A DNA stretch of 64,000 bases from Acidimicrobiaceae bacterium (GCA_028819005.1 JAPPMP010000011.1:33994-97993), one strand, 5' to 3'; positions 56,331-64,000 are shown, counted from the stretch's first letter. The notes: generated from the letters alone by a model not told the origin. Numbers and translations are program-made.

Positions 56331-57917
56331 ATGGAAACAATCACCGACAACAACTGGTTGCTCACAGTCCTGGTCTTCGCTCCGCTCGTCGGGGCGCTGA
56401 TCATGGTCTTGATCCCCCAACAAGATGAGCAGTCCCACAAGCAGGTGGCCCTGCTCACCTCTCTGGTCACCTTGGGACTCGCCGCCTTCTTGTTGATCGA
56501 CTTCAACTATGGCAAAGCCGGGGTGTTGCAGTACTTCGCGGACGCCGAATGGATCGAGGTGATCGGGGCGGGTTACACTATCGGCGTCGACGGCATGTCA
56601 CTGCCGCTGATCGCGCTCACCGCCCTGATCATGCCGCTGGTGTTCGTCTACTCCTGGAATCACATACCCGAACCCGGCAATGCCAAAGCGTTCCTGATCC
56701 TGTCCTTGATCCTGGAGACGGGGATGATCGGCACGTTCGTGGCTCAGGACTTGGTGCTGTTCTTCGTGTTCTTCGAGGTCGTGCTGCTGCCGATGTTCTT
56801 CATGATCGCGGTCTGGGGCGGCGAGAACCGGCGTTACGCCTCGTTGAAGTTCTTCCTGTTCACACTGTTCGGCTCGGCGCTGATGCTGTTGTCGTTCCTG
56901 GCTCTGTACTTCCTCACAGAGGCGGACACGTTCTCCATGCTGGTGCTGACTGAGAACGCCGGCGAGGGGATCGCCAGGGGCACGCAATTGCTGGTCTTCG
57001 CGGGCATGTTCCTCGGTTTCGGGGTGAAAGTCCCGATGTTCCCGTTCCACACCTGGCTGCCCGACGCCCACACCGAAGCACCGACCCAGGGTTCGGTCAT
57101 CCTGGCTGCGGTGCTGCTGAAGCTCGGCACGTACGGTTTCATCCGTATCGCCATCCCGATGCTGCCCGAGGCAGCGGAGGCTTGGGCGCCGTGGATCGGC
57201 CTGCTGGCGGTGATCGGGATCATCTACGGCGCTCTCGGCTGTCTGGCCCAGACCGACATGAAACGCCTCATCGCCTTCTCATCGGTTGCCCATATGGGCT
57301 TTGTGATGCTCGGCATTGCCACATTGACCGATTTCGGCATCAACGCGGCGATCTTCGGAATGGTGGCGCACGGGCTGATCACCGGGATGCTCTTCTTCAT
57401 TGCGGGTTCGGTCAAGGAGCGCTATCACACCCTGGAGATCAAACGGCTCGGCGGGATGCTTGCTCAGGCCCCGCGCCTGGGCTGGATTCTGGGATTCGTG
57501 TCGATGGCCTCGCTCGGCCTGCCCGGCCTTGCCGGGTTCTGGGGAGAGTTCCCCGCGATCCTTGCGGCGTACGAACCCGCCGTGGGGCTCTCGGAGAAGA
57601 CCTTCCATGTCTACATGGTCGTGGCGGCCATCGGCACGGTGCTCGCTGCCGGATATCTGCTGTGGCTGCTGCAGCGCACCGCGATGGGGGAGCCGCCCGC
57701 AGAATTCGCAGACGACCCTAATATCACCGACGTCTCAACGACCGAGTGGATCGCCTGGGCGCCGCTGCTCTTCGGGATCGTGCTGTTCGGAGTCGCACCT
57801 GGCTTGATCTTCGAGGTGACAGACCCGGCGGTGGGCCAGTCGCTCAACAACTGCATTACCCTCACAGGATGCGAGGTCGCTGAGGCGGCCGCCTCTTCAG
57901 GGTCGGGTGGGGGCTGA
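56331..57917 (+). CDS. nuoM: NADH-quinone oxidoreductase subunit M (complex I-2)
   Basis: Antiporter-like subunit, 528 residues. FFVFFEVVLLPMFFMIAVWG, FHTWLPDAHTEAPTQGSVIL and VAHGLITGMLFFI are conserved. Closely similar in layout to NuoM-1 but with its own N-terminus. 18 bp after nuoL-2. Confidence 0.96.
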   Translation: METITDNNWLLTVLVFAPLVGALIMVLIPQQDEQSHKQVALLTSLVTLGLAAFLLIDFNYGKAGVLQYFADAEWIEVIGAGYTIGVDGMSLPLIALTALIMPLVFVYSWNHIPEPGNAKAFLILSLILETGMIGTFVAQDLVLFFVFFEVVLLPMFFMIAVWGGENRRYASLKFFLFTLFGSALMLLSFLALYFLTEADTFSMLVLTENAGEGIARGTQLLVFAGMFLGFGVKVPMFPFHTWLPDAHTEAPTQGSVILAAVLLKLGTYGFIRIAIPMLPEAAEAWAPWIGLLAVIGIIYGALGCLAQTDMKRLIAFSSVAHMGFVMLGIATLTDFGINAAIFGMVAHGLITGMLFFIAGSVKERYHTLEIKRLGGMLAQAPRLGWILGFVSMASLGLPGLAGFWGEFPAILAAYEPAVGLSEKTFHVYMVVAAIGTVLAAGYLLWLLQRTAMGEPPAEFADDPNITDVSTTEWIAWAPLLFGIVLFGVAPGLIFEVTDPAVGQSLNNCITLTGCEVAEAAASSGSGGG

Positions 57918-57919
57918 CA

Positions 57920-59434
57920 GTGCTCGCCGGTATCGCGCCGATGTTCGGAGCGGCCGAGTTTGTTCGGCCGGCGATCGACTGGCACGCGGCCGCGCCCGAA
58001 CTCACCCTGCTCGGTTTCGGTGCTCTGATCACGATGATCGACATCGGCTGGCTCGAGCGGGCTCGACGGATCGCCGCGCCGCTCGCCTCTCTGGCCCTGC
58101 TGGCGACGTTGGTGCCGATCATCACCCTGGCTCTGGCCGGCGACGACCGGTCGATGTTCAACGGCGGATTCGTGGTCGACGACTACAGCCTGATCATGAA
58201 GGCCACATTCGTGCTGGCGGGCTATGTGGTCGTGTTGATGTCGACCGACTACATCGCCGAGGGCGACTACTGGGAGAACGAGTACTACGGCCTGCTGTTG
58301 AGCTCGATCCTCGGCATGATCCTGATGGCCTCAGCCCGCGACCTCATCTCGATCTTCGTCGCCCTCGAACTGTTGTCGATCCCGGCGTACATGCTGGTCA
58401 CCTGGCGCAAACGCGACCTCAAGAGCAACGAGGCGGGTCTCAAGTACTACCTGATGGGGGTGTTCGCCTCAGCGGTGATGCTCTACGGCATGTCCCTGCT
58501 GTACGGAGCCTCGGGATCGACTCTGCTGGTTGACGTCAACGACGCCGTCAGTGAGCCGGCCAGTCCGTCTGCGGTGGTGGTGCTGGGGATCATCTTCGTG
58601 GTGGTCGGGTTCGCTTTCAAGGTGTCGGCGTTCCCGTTCCACACTTGGGCGCCCGACACCTACGAGGGCTCGCCCACGCCGGTCACAGCGTTCATTTCGG
58701 TGGCCTCCAAAGCAGCAGGTTTCGTGGCGTTGATGAACTTGCTGTTCGTCGGCTTCCTCGGACGCGACGACGTCTTCGAACCGCTGATGTGGGCTTTGGC
58801 GGCAGCTTCGATGACGGCTGGGAACTTGATGGCGTTGCGTCAGACCAACATCGTGCGCCTGCTCGCGTACTCGGGGGTTGCCCAGGCGGGATACATGCTG
58901 GCACCGCTCGCTGTGGCCGGAACCGTGCCGCCAGACAAGGCCCTCACCGCCTCTGTCACATATCTGGTGATCTACGCGGCGATGAACCTCGGTGCTTTCG
59001 CGGTGGTGATTGCGGTCGCTCGCAAGACCCGGTCCGCTGAGATCTCCGACTACCGGGGTCTGTTCCACTACGCCCCCGGACTCACCGTCGCCATGACGAT
59101 CTTCCTGTTCTCCCTGGCCGGCATCCCGCCATTGGGAGGCTGGCTGGCCAAGTTTAGGGTGATGGAGGCGCTCATTGAGGCAGACACAGCATCTGGCCTG
59201 GTGTTGGGGATATTCGTAGCGGTCAACTCGGTGATCGCCCTTTACTATTACGCCCGAATCGGATTCGGCATGTGGGCTGAGGATGCCCCGGACGGCGATC
59301 TGACTCCCGTGAATGTCCCAATGTCATTGGGTGTGGCGCTCACCCTCACGGCGGTGATCACTGTTGCCATGGGTGTGATTCCGGGTGATGTGGTCGGCCG
59401 CTTCACTGAGGTGAGCCTGCTGGCCGGAGGCTGA
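57920..59434 (+). CDS. nuoN: NADH-quinone oxidoreductase subunit N (complex I-2)
   Basis: Antiporter-like subunit, 504 residues, last gene of the second operon. ALELLSIPAYMLV, LKYYLMGVFASAVMLYG, FHTWAPDTYEGSPTPV and LLAYSGVAQAGYMLA identify it. GTG start two bases after nuoM-2. The next gene begins 45 bp later with its own ribosome-binding site. Confidence 0.96.
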   Translation: MLAGIAPMFGAAEFVRPAIDWHAAAPELTLLGFGALITMIDIGWLERARRIAAPLASLALLATLVPIITLALAGDDRSMFNGGFVVDDYSLIMKATFVLAGYVVVLMSTDYIAEGDYWENEYYGLLLSSILGMILMASARDLISIFVALELLSIPAYMLVTWRKRDLKSNEAGLKYYLMGVFASAVMLYGMSLLYGASGSTLLVDVNDAVSEPASPSAVVVLGIIFVVVGFAFKVSAFPFHTWAPDTYEGSPTPVTAFISVASKAAGFVALMNLLFVGFLGRDDVFEPLMWALAAASMTAGNLMALRQTNIVRLLAYSGVAQAGYMLAPLAVAGTVPPDKALTASVTYLVIYAAMNLGAFAVVIAVARKTRSAEISDYRGLFHYAPGLTVAMTIFLFSLAGIPPLGGWLAKFRVMEALIEADTASGLVLGIFVAVNSVIALYYYARIGFGMWAEDAPDGDLTPVNVPMSLGVALTLTAVITVAMGVIPGDVVGRFTEVSLLAGG

Positions 59435-59479
59435 TCGAAGTTCTTGAGCGCTACGATGACTCGGTCAGGAGGAGAAGAC

Positions 59480-60241
59480 ATGACCTACAGAACAGCCGTT
59501 GAACGCAAGGACCAACGACGCAGGGGACGGATTGTTCGTGCCGTCCTCATTGCTGTCGTAGTGCTGGCCGCGGTGTCATGCGGTGACGACGACTCTGCAT
59601 CCGAGGCGGTTCAAACGACCACCACAGCCGCAGCTTCGACCACTACGACCACGGCGGCGCCGACCACTACTGCGGCGCCGACCACTACGACCACGGTGGC
59701 GCCGACCACTACTGCGGCGCCGACCACTACGACGACCGAGGAGCCGGCTGTCGAGATGTTGGATCTGTACCGTGCGACTGCTGAGATACAGCCCCAGGAC
59801 GACGGTTCACTGCTCGTCTACAGCGACGTCGTCATCGAAGCGACGCCCGAGCAGGTGTGGGAGGTGCTCACCGATTTCGACACGATGCCCGAATGGAGCA
59901 CCACGTTCCAAGGTCTGGTCGGCGACTTGGAAGACGGCGGTGCGGTGACAGCGTTCTTCTTGACTGGAGGTGAGTCGCTTCCGTTCCCGCACGATTCCAT
60001 ATCCTGGGTGGAGGGTCGCTCGTTCGGCTGGTCTGATGAGATCTGGTTCGCTCCCGGCATCGTCGACGACCACCACTACATCATCGAGACCACCGACGGT
60101 GTGGCGACCCTGTTCGTGCAGACCGACCGGCTCATGGGCAATAGTGAGGCTTTCTCAGCCGAGGCGCTCGCGGAGGTGCTCCGCTCGGGCTACGACAGCT
60201 TCAACAAAGAGCTCAAGGCTGAGGTCGAAAGCCGCTTCTGA
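59480..60241 (+). CDS. SRPBCC-domain lipoprotein with Thr-rich linker
   Basis: A 253-residue exported protein. A basic start and hydrophobic segment (about 22-33) end in AAVSCGDDD, a near-consensus lipobox. A Thr/Ala/Pro-repeat linker (about 52-92) follows, then a START/SRPBCC-like domain: VVIEATPEQVWEVLTDFDTMPEW and a late hydrophobic-helix region GYDSFNKELKAEVE. It probably binds a hydrophobic ligand at the cell surface. The ATG is preceded by AGGAGGAGA. A start at 59444 without a ribosome-binding site is less likely. Confidence 0.8.
   Translation: MTYRTAVERKDQRRRGRIVRAVLIAVVVLAAVSCGDDDSASEAVQTTTTAAASTTTTTAAPTTTAAPTTTTTVAPTTTAAPTTTTTEEPAVEMLDLYRATAEIQPQDDGSLLVYSDVVIEATPEQVWEVLTDFDTMPEWSTTFQGLVGDLEDGGAVTAFFLTGGESLPFPHDSISWVEGRSFGWSDEIWFAPGIVDDHHYIIETTDGVATLFVQTDRLMGNSEAFSAEALAEVLRSGYDSFNKELKAEVESRF
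59634..59738. repeat. Thr/Ala/Pro-coding repeat in lipoprotein linker
   Basis: Alternating ACCACTACG and GCGGCGCCG blocks form an imperfect higher-order repeat encoding TTTAAP-like peptides in the lipoprotein linker. Confidence 0.8.
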
Positions 60242-60256
60242 GCGAATCCGTCAGTC

Positions 60257-61327
60257 GTGGCGAGTCTCGCGGATCGGTTGCGTCGACAGATCACTGAACA
60301 GGGGCCGATCCCGGTGTCGGAGTTCGTGGACGCGGCGCTCTACGACGAAGGCGAGGGCTTCTATCAGACAGGTGGCCGAGCCGGGCGACGGGGGGACTTC
60401 CTTACCGCGCCTGAGGTCGGCCCCCTGTTCGGCGCTGTGCTGGCTCGGGCAATCGACGCCTGGTGGCGAGACTTCGGATACCCGGAGCAGTTTCCTGTCT
60501 ATGAATGGGGCGCCGGACCAGGCACGCTGGCGCGGTCGGTTCTTGCCGCTGAACCCGACGCGCTTCGCCGTGGCGCGCTCATATGGCATGCAATAGAGCG
60601 GTCGGCTGCGCAGCGGGCTCAACACCCCGAGCATCCGTCGGTGGCGTCGGCCGCGACGGGTCCCAGCGAGCCCGCTCCGGTCGGGATCGTGTTGGCGAAC
60701 GAGCTGCTGGACAACCTGGGGTTCGACCTTTATGAGCGCTGTGGTGGCCACTGGTATGAGTTGCGGATCATTGAAGGGCCTGATCTCAACCAATTCGCCA
60801 CGGTTGCGCTTCCGGTACCTGAGTCGTCCGTGGTTGTCGAAGAACTCAGCGCTCTGGTCGGTGCGCACGGTTCTGAGGGGTTGCAGGTCGTGAGACAGAC
60901 GGCCGCGCGGGACTGGCTCACCGAAGCGCTCGGGTCGTTGCACGCAGGCCGTGTGGTGGTGCTCGACTATGGCGGCGCCACAGCGGAGCTCTCAGCGAGG
61001 GGTTCTTGGATGCGCACTCACACGCGGCACGGTGCGGGCGATTCGAATCGCTGGCTCGAAGATCCTGGAACCTGTGACGTCACCGCCGACGTCGCCACCG
61101 ATCAACTCGAGCTGGTTCGCCGAGCCGACTCGAACCGCACCCAAGCGGACTTCCTGCGAGCGCACGGCATTGATGAACTCGTGGCCGAGGGCAAACGCCA
61201 GTGGCAGGAGTCGGCCCATATCGGTGGCCTGGCCGCCCTGCGGGCCCGCAGCCGCATCAGCGAAGCCGAAGCCCTCTGCGACCCGCGCGGCATGGGCGCA
61301 TTCCGCGCCCTCGAATGGCTGGTCTAG
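60257..61327 (+). CDS. midA: MidA/NDUFAF7-family SAM-dependent methyltransferase
   Basis: A 356-residue DUF185 protein. GDFLTAPEVGPLFG (46-59), the SAM-binding loop VYEWGAGPGTLARS (81-94) and LANELLDNLGFDLY are family landmarks. The human homologue NDUFAF7 dimethylates an arginine of NDUFS2 (NuoD) and is needed for complex I assembly, and the gene lies just after the nuo-2 operon, so a role in complex I assembly is plausible. GTG start. The last 309 coding bases (from 61019) are within an exact 442-bp direct repeat found again at 63286. Confidence 0.88.
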   Translation: MASLADRLRRQITEQGPIPVSEFVDAALYDEGEGFYQTGGRAGRRGDFLTAPEVGPLFGAVLARAIDAWWRDFGYPEQFPVYEWGAGPGTLARSVLAAEPDALRRGALIWHAIERSAAQRAQHPEHPSVASAATGPSEPAPVGIVLANELLDNLGFDLYERCGGHWYELRIIEGPDLNQFATVALPVPESSVVVEELSALVGAHGSEGLQVVRQTAARDWLTEALGSLHAGRVVVLDYGGATAELSARGSWMRTHTRHGAGDSNRWLEDPGTCDVTADVATDQLELVRRADSNRTQADFLRAHGIDELVAEGKRQWQESAHIGGLAALRARSRISEAEALCDPRGMGAFRALEWLV

Positions 61328-61460
61328 TTCAAGCAGGTTTGCATTTCTTGCTCTATAGGGGAAGCGCGGGCGCTTTGGCTGTCACAAGGCCTGGGTACGT
61401 TGCGGGTTCAACTCGGCGCGGGAATGCGTCCCAAATACCCAAGGAGACGTAACACAGGTG
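61019..61460. repeat. 442-bp direct repeat, left copy
   Basis: Exact match to 63286-63727 by base-by-base comparison. It spans the midA 3' end and about 133 bases downstream, ending at AACACAGGTG just before the methyltransferase start. Confidence 0.95.
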
Positions 61461-61461
61461 T

Positions 61462-61467
61462 TACGTT
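61462..61467 (+). promoter_or_regulatory. candidate -10 box of the MT-A70 gene
   Basis: TACGTT (TANNNT) starts two bases after the end of the left direct repeat and ends eight bases before the ATG at 61476, which fits a leaderless message. Confidence 0.4.
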
Positions 61468-61475
61468 GGTCTCAG

Positions 61476-62327
61476 ATGGAAACGAACACGCTATTGAAAG
61501 AACTAGACAATGCTCGCCGGAAGGCGGGACTCTCCAAAGCGGAGCTGGCCCGGTTGGCCGATACTCAACCGGCGTCGCTTAGGCGGTTGTTCTCAGGAAA
61601 TGACCGCAATCCGCAGATTTCCACGCTCGCTTCGTTGGCCGAAGTTCTTGGGCACGAAATCCGAGTCGTGCCCAAGTCCAGAGAAGAACTTGCGGTGGCA
61701 GCACCTCGCGGAGCAGGAGTTCAATCCGCTTCCGAGGATCTCCGGACTGTGGAAGGAGGACCATTCTCGACAATCTTGGCTGATCCACCTTGGCGGTTCA
61801 TGAATCGTACGGGCAAGGTGGCACCGGAGCATCGGCGGTTGTCACGGTACGACACAATGACGACGGCTGAGATTCGGGCACTCCCCATCCCGGAAGTGCT
61901 GACCGACAACGCGCATCTTTATCTGTGGGTACCGAACGCACTCATCGCTGACGGGCTACAGGTCATGGAGTCCTGGGGGTTTACCTACAAGTCCAATATC
62001 GTGTGGGCCAAGCGCCGCAAAGACGGCGGACCTGACGGGAGAGGTGTGGGATTCTACTTTCGGAATGTGACCGAATTGATCCTGTTTGGTGTGAGAGGCA
62101 GCATGCGAACGCTTGCGCCCGGCCGTCGGCAGGTCAACATGATCGAAACGAGAAAGCGCGAGCATTCACGCAAACCTGACGAACAGTACGATGTCATTGA
62201 AGATTGTTCGCCCGGGCCGTATCTTGAATTGTTCGCTCGGTATTCGAGGCCCGGTTGGGTCTCTTGGGGTAACGAAGCGGATGATCAGGTGACACCACGA
62301 GGCCAACTGTATGCAGCCTATGGTTGA
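61476..62327 (+). CDS. HTH-MT-A70 adenine-N6 DNA methyltransferase
   Basis: A 283-residue modification enzyme. Residues about 5-60 form an XRE-like helix-turn-helix (KAGLSKAELARLADTQPASL), and the rest is an MT-A70 domain with the catalytic DPPW (103-106), NAHLYLWVPNAL and the late KPDEQYDVIE and SRPGWVSWGNE. Pairing with the adjacent convergent endonuclease makes it the protective methyltransferase. The fused HTH may let it repress its own gene, in place of a separate control protein. The ATG at 61476 is chosen from the -10 spacing; GTG 61458 would add six residues. Confidence 0.88.
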   Translation: METNTLLKELDNARRKAGLSKAELARLADTQPASLRRLFSGNDRNPQISTLASLAEVLGHEIRVVPKSREELAVAAPRGAGVQSASEDLRTVEGGPFSTILADPPWRFMNRTGKVAPEHRRLSRYDTMTTAEIRALPIPEVLTDNAHLYLWVPNALIADGLQVMESWGFTYKSNIVWAKRRKDGGPDGRGVGFYFRNVTELILFGVRGSMRTLAPGRRQVNMIETRKREHSRKPDEQYDVIEDCSPGPYLELFARYSRPGWVSWGNEADDQVTPRGQLYAAYG

Positions 62328-62346
62328 ACCTCATGGACTCCGCGGA

Positions 62347-63213
62347 CTATATGTTCGACACAGGAGGAAGGAGTTCGAGGGCGTCGTTTCGGAGTTTGTC
62401 AAAAACCGGTTTAGCTTCGTTCCAGCTCTTGTAAGTGTCGCGCCAAGTCTCCCTGAGAAGGTCTGCATCATTTAGTTTCTCACGGACAACGTGTGCAAGA
62501 TCGATACCGTCGATTCTGTCGGGGCGGATCCCAATGAGAAGTAGAGGGCATTCACCCCCGCCGCCCAGATTGACTCTCGGTACCAGCTTGTCCCAGTGCG
62601 TAGTCGAGGTTCCGTACTTGAAACCTCCGTACTTGCTCCGGATCACTGTAGATATGAGATTCTGGAGGTCCGCTCCCCGCGTGATGATGACTCCTACCGC
62701 GATCGCCCCTTCATGGTGAAGTGCCTGGAAGTTGATTAGGTCGCGGTCGAAGAACGGGTCCTTGTTGTTCCACTCCATCTCAACGGCGACTCCGGGAAGG
62801 GGCTGTGCTGCCGAACCCAGACCAAACATGTCTATCTCATGCCCGCGGACCTTTGAAACAGGCGTCACCGTCCCATCAAATCCAATCCCTTTTTCAATGG
62901 TGATGTTCTGTTTACCCCAGATGGTTCGTTCGTCTTCGAGTCGGTTCGCTAGAGACTCGTCGAACCGCTTGACGAAAACGGTCCTCCCACCTCCTCCTGA
63001 TCGGAGTTCATCCAGAGTAGGTCTGAACGAGTCAAGTGCTGACTGCAGGTCAGCGAAGCGATTGGGGAAAGCTTCTTTGAGGATGACGTCTGCATAACGG
63101 GTTGCCTTGTAGTCGTATCCTTGGGGGAGTCCGCTCACAGTGATATCACGGACCTGGCCAGAGAGGCCGTCAACAGTCTCCTGCTCAAGGTCCGAATCGT
63201 TGTCGTTGCTCAC
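62347..63213 (-). CDS. BglII/BstYI-like type II restriction endonuclease
   Basis: A 288-residue protein resembling the BglII/BstYI superfamily. HEIDMFG and VAVEMEWNNKDPFFDRDL give a D...ExE-type catalytic core like the D...ExQ of BglII, followed by GVIITRG and a late PLLLIGIRP. These enzymes cut GATC-centred sites; the exact site here is unknown. It runs toward the methyltransferase with only 19 bp between the stops. I chose the GTG at 63213 because upstream frame is antisense to the repeated midA fragment and a TACTAT -10 lies seven bases before this GTG. Confidence 0.85.
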   Translation of the reverse strand: MSNDNDSDLEQETVDGLSGQVRDITVSGLPQGYDYKATRYADVILKEAFPNRFADLQSALDSFRPTLDELRSGGGGRTVFVKRFDESLANRLEDERTIWGKQNITIEKGIGFDGTVTPVSKVRGHEIDMFGLGSAAQPLPGVAVEMEWNNKDPFFDRDLINFQALHHEGAIAVGVIITRGADLQNLISTVIRSKYGGFKYGTSTTHWDKLVPRVNLGGGGECPLLLIGIRPDRIDGIDLAHVVREKLNDADLLRETWRDTYKSWNEAKPVFDKLRNDALELLPPVSNI

Positions 63214-63220
63214 TGTTGGG

Positions 63221-63226
63221 ATAGTA
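63221..63226 (-). promoter_or_regulatory. candidate -10 box of the endonuclease gene
   Basis: Reads TACTAT on the minus strand, seven bases before the GTG at 63213; leaderless expression is suggested. Confidence 0.4.
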
Positions 63227-63253
63227 GCGACCGTGAGGACGTATGGAGAATCG

Positions 63254-63594
63254 AACTCGCCGCCCGGGGGTCCTGGTTGCGCACCCACACGCGGCACGGT
63301 GCGGGCGATTCGAATCGCTGGCTCGAAGATCCTGGAACCTGTGACGTCACCGCCGACGTCGCCACCGATCAACTCGAGCTGGTTCGCCGAGCCGACTCGA
63401 ACCGCACCCAAGCGGACTTCCTGCGAGCGCACGGCATTGATGAACTCGTGGCCGAGGGCAAACGCCAGTGGCAGGAGTCGGCCCATATCGGTGGCCTGGC
63501 CGCCCTGCGGGCCCGCAGCCGCATCAGCGAAGCCGAAGCCCTCTGCGACCCGCGCGGCATGGGCGCATTCCGCGCCCTCGAATGGCTGGTCTAG
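63254..63594 (+). pseudogene. midA: 3' fragment of a second midA allele
   Basis: In-frame C-terminal fragment (about 113 residues) of the MidA methyltransferase without start or SAM-binding loop. From 63286 it is identical to the intact gene. The first part, ELAARGSWLRTH at 63253-63285, differs from ELSARGSWMRTH of the intact gene at nine of 33 bases, mostly synonymous, so it derives from a divergent allele. Confidence 0.85.
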
Positions 63595-63727
63595 TTCAAG
63601 CAGGTTTGCATTTCTTGCTCTATAGGGGAAGCGCGGGCGCTTTGGCTGTCACAAGGCCTGGGTACGTTGCGGGTTCAACTCGGCGCGGGAATGCGTCCCA
63701 AATACCCAAGGAGACGTAACACAGGTG
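63286..63727. repeat. 442-bp direct repeat, right copy
   Basis: Right copy of the exact repeat at 61019-61460, offset 2267 bp. The two copies bracket the restriction-modification unit. Confidence 0.95.
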
Positions 63728-63804
63728 CCTACGGTTGAACATCTCATTCGTTTCAAGCGGGGAGTATCGCGAGCCTTGTCGCTGGTGTTGAATGGAGGCA
63801 GATC

Positions 63805-63918
63805 ATGGGAGATCCGTTGATCGCTGAAGTGCTTGACCGGCTTGGTCGCGCCCGAATCGACGACGATGTGCTCGCGCCGCCATTGGGGGTGTTGTCGGCT
63901 GGACTGGTGTTGTGGTGA
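63805..63918 (+). CDS. small ORF of unknown status
   Basis: A 37-codon frame starting at ATG 63805 behind GGAGG (63795-63799), beginning MGDPLIAEVLDRLGRARIDD and ending in TGA. The ribosome-binding site is good, but the product is too short to recognise. It may be the broken 5' end of a larger gene. Confidence 0.25.
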   Translation: MGDPLIAEVLDRLGRARIDDDVLAPPLGVLSAGLVLW

Positions 63919-63960
63919 TCCGGTGTGGACCGGTGTCGCTGTTGTGGTGGTGGTTGTCTT

Positions 63961-64000
63961 CTAGTTGTTGTTGCATTCTTGGATGCGGTCGAGTTCGATG
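63961..64000 (-). CDS. possible 3' end of a gene beyond the right edge
   Basis: On the minus strand the frame entering from the right edge reads IELDRIQECNNN and then a TAG stop at 63961-63963. Too little is visible to identify it. Confidence 0.25.
   Translation of the reverse strand, partial: IELDRIQECNNN

Noticed and set aside
62347..63486. Endonuclease starting at 63486 (379 codons)
   Set aside because: The first 91 codons would be antisense to the repeated midA fragment and match an antisense frame of the left repeat copy; the real start is more likely GTG 63213.
60990..63730. Transposon or IS element carrying the restriction-modification unit
   Set aside because: No transposase, terminal inverted repeats or short target duplication were seen; the bracketing repeat is host gene sequence.
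1..64000. tRNA, rRNA or riboswitch genes
   Set aside because: None was recognised by eye. A covariance-model scan would be needed to exclude small RNAs.

Overview
The window is high-GC DNA with actinobacterial character. It has GTG/TTG starts, 1-4 base start/stop overlaps, TANNNT boxes placed 6-9 bases before start codons, and an aerobic respiratory gene set. The Ala/Glu-rich extensions and gene mixture suggest a lineage near Acidimicrobiia, but that placement is an inference; no rRNA or tRNA was seen.

Layout. 1-6145: housekeeping and metabolic genes (hemL, a YceI-family lipid-binding protein, a cytochrome P450, a VOC/glyoxalase-fold protein, pgi). 6260-13310: a menaquinol:cytochrome c oxidoreductase locus with a divergent monoheme cytochrome c, a 3-TM protein, a two-cluster ferredoxin, a split b6/subunit-IV type cytochrome b, a Rieske protein, a diheme cytochrome c and a membrane protein of unknown role. 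It runs directly into a complete 14-gene complex I operon, nuoABCDEFGHIJKLMN (13314-29864). 29865-30245: a decayed AlkD-like fragment. 30246-45449: a defence island made of two unrecognised genes coupled to a class 1 DISARM-like set (drmD SNF2 helicase, drmMI adenine methylase with a frameshift, drmA helicase, drmB DUF1998 protein) without a visible drmC. A leaderless MazEF-type toxin-antitoxin pair with a palindromic operator follows. 46230-48494: an APH-like kinase and a lipocalin/CrtC-like protein. 48556-59434: a second complex I operon with 11 subunits (nuoABCD-HIJKLMN, no nuoEFG), followed by an SRPBCC lipoprotein and a MidA/NDUFAF7-type methyltransferase, a family known as complex I assembly factors. 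61019-63727: a type II restriction-modification unit (HTH-MT-A70 methyltransferase convergent with a BglII/BstYI-like endonuclease) bracketed by an exact 442-bp direct repeat of the midA 3' end.

How it works together. Complex I-1 can take electrons from NADH through NuoEFG. Complex I-2 must take them from another donor, possibly ferredoxin. Both reduce quinone, which the bc-type complex oxidises and passes to c-type cytochromes. The DISARM-like island, mazEF and the restriction-modification unit are accessory defence insertions placed between or after the respiratory operons.

Most unusual features: (i) the DISARM-like operon led by two unknown genes; (ii) the restriction-modification unit with a long direct repeat whose left edge comes from a divergent midA allele; (iii) many in-frame minisatellites and a dispersed short element inside respiratory genes, the latter read in different frames in different genes; (iv) a coiled-coil insertion in NuoL1 and a His-repeat insertion at the same loop of NuoL2.
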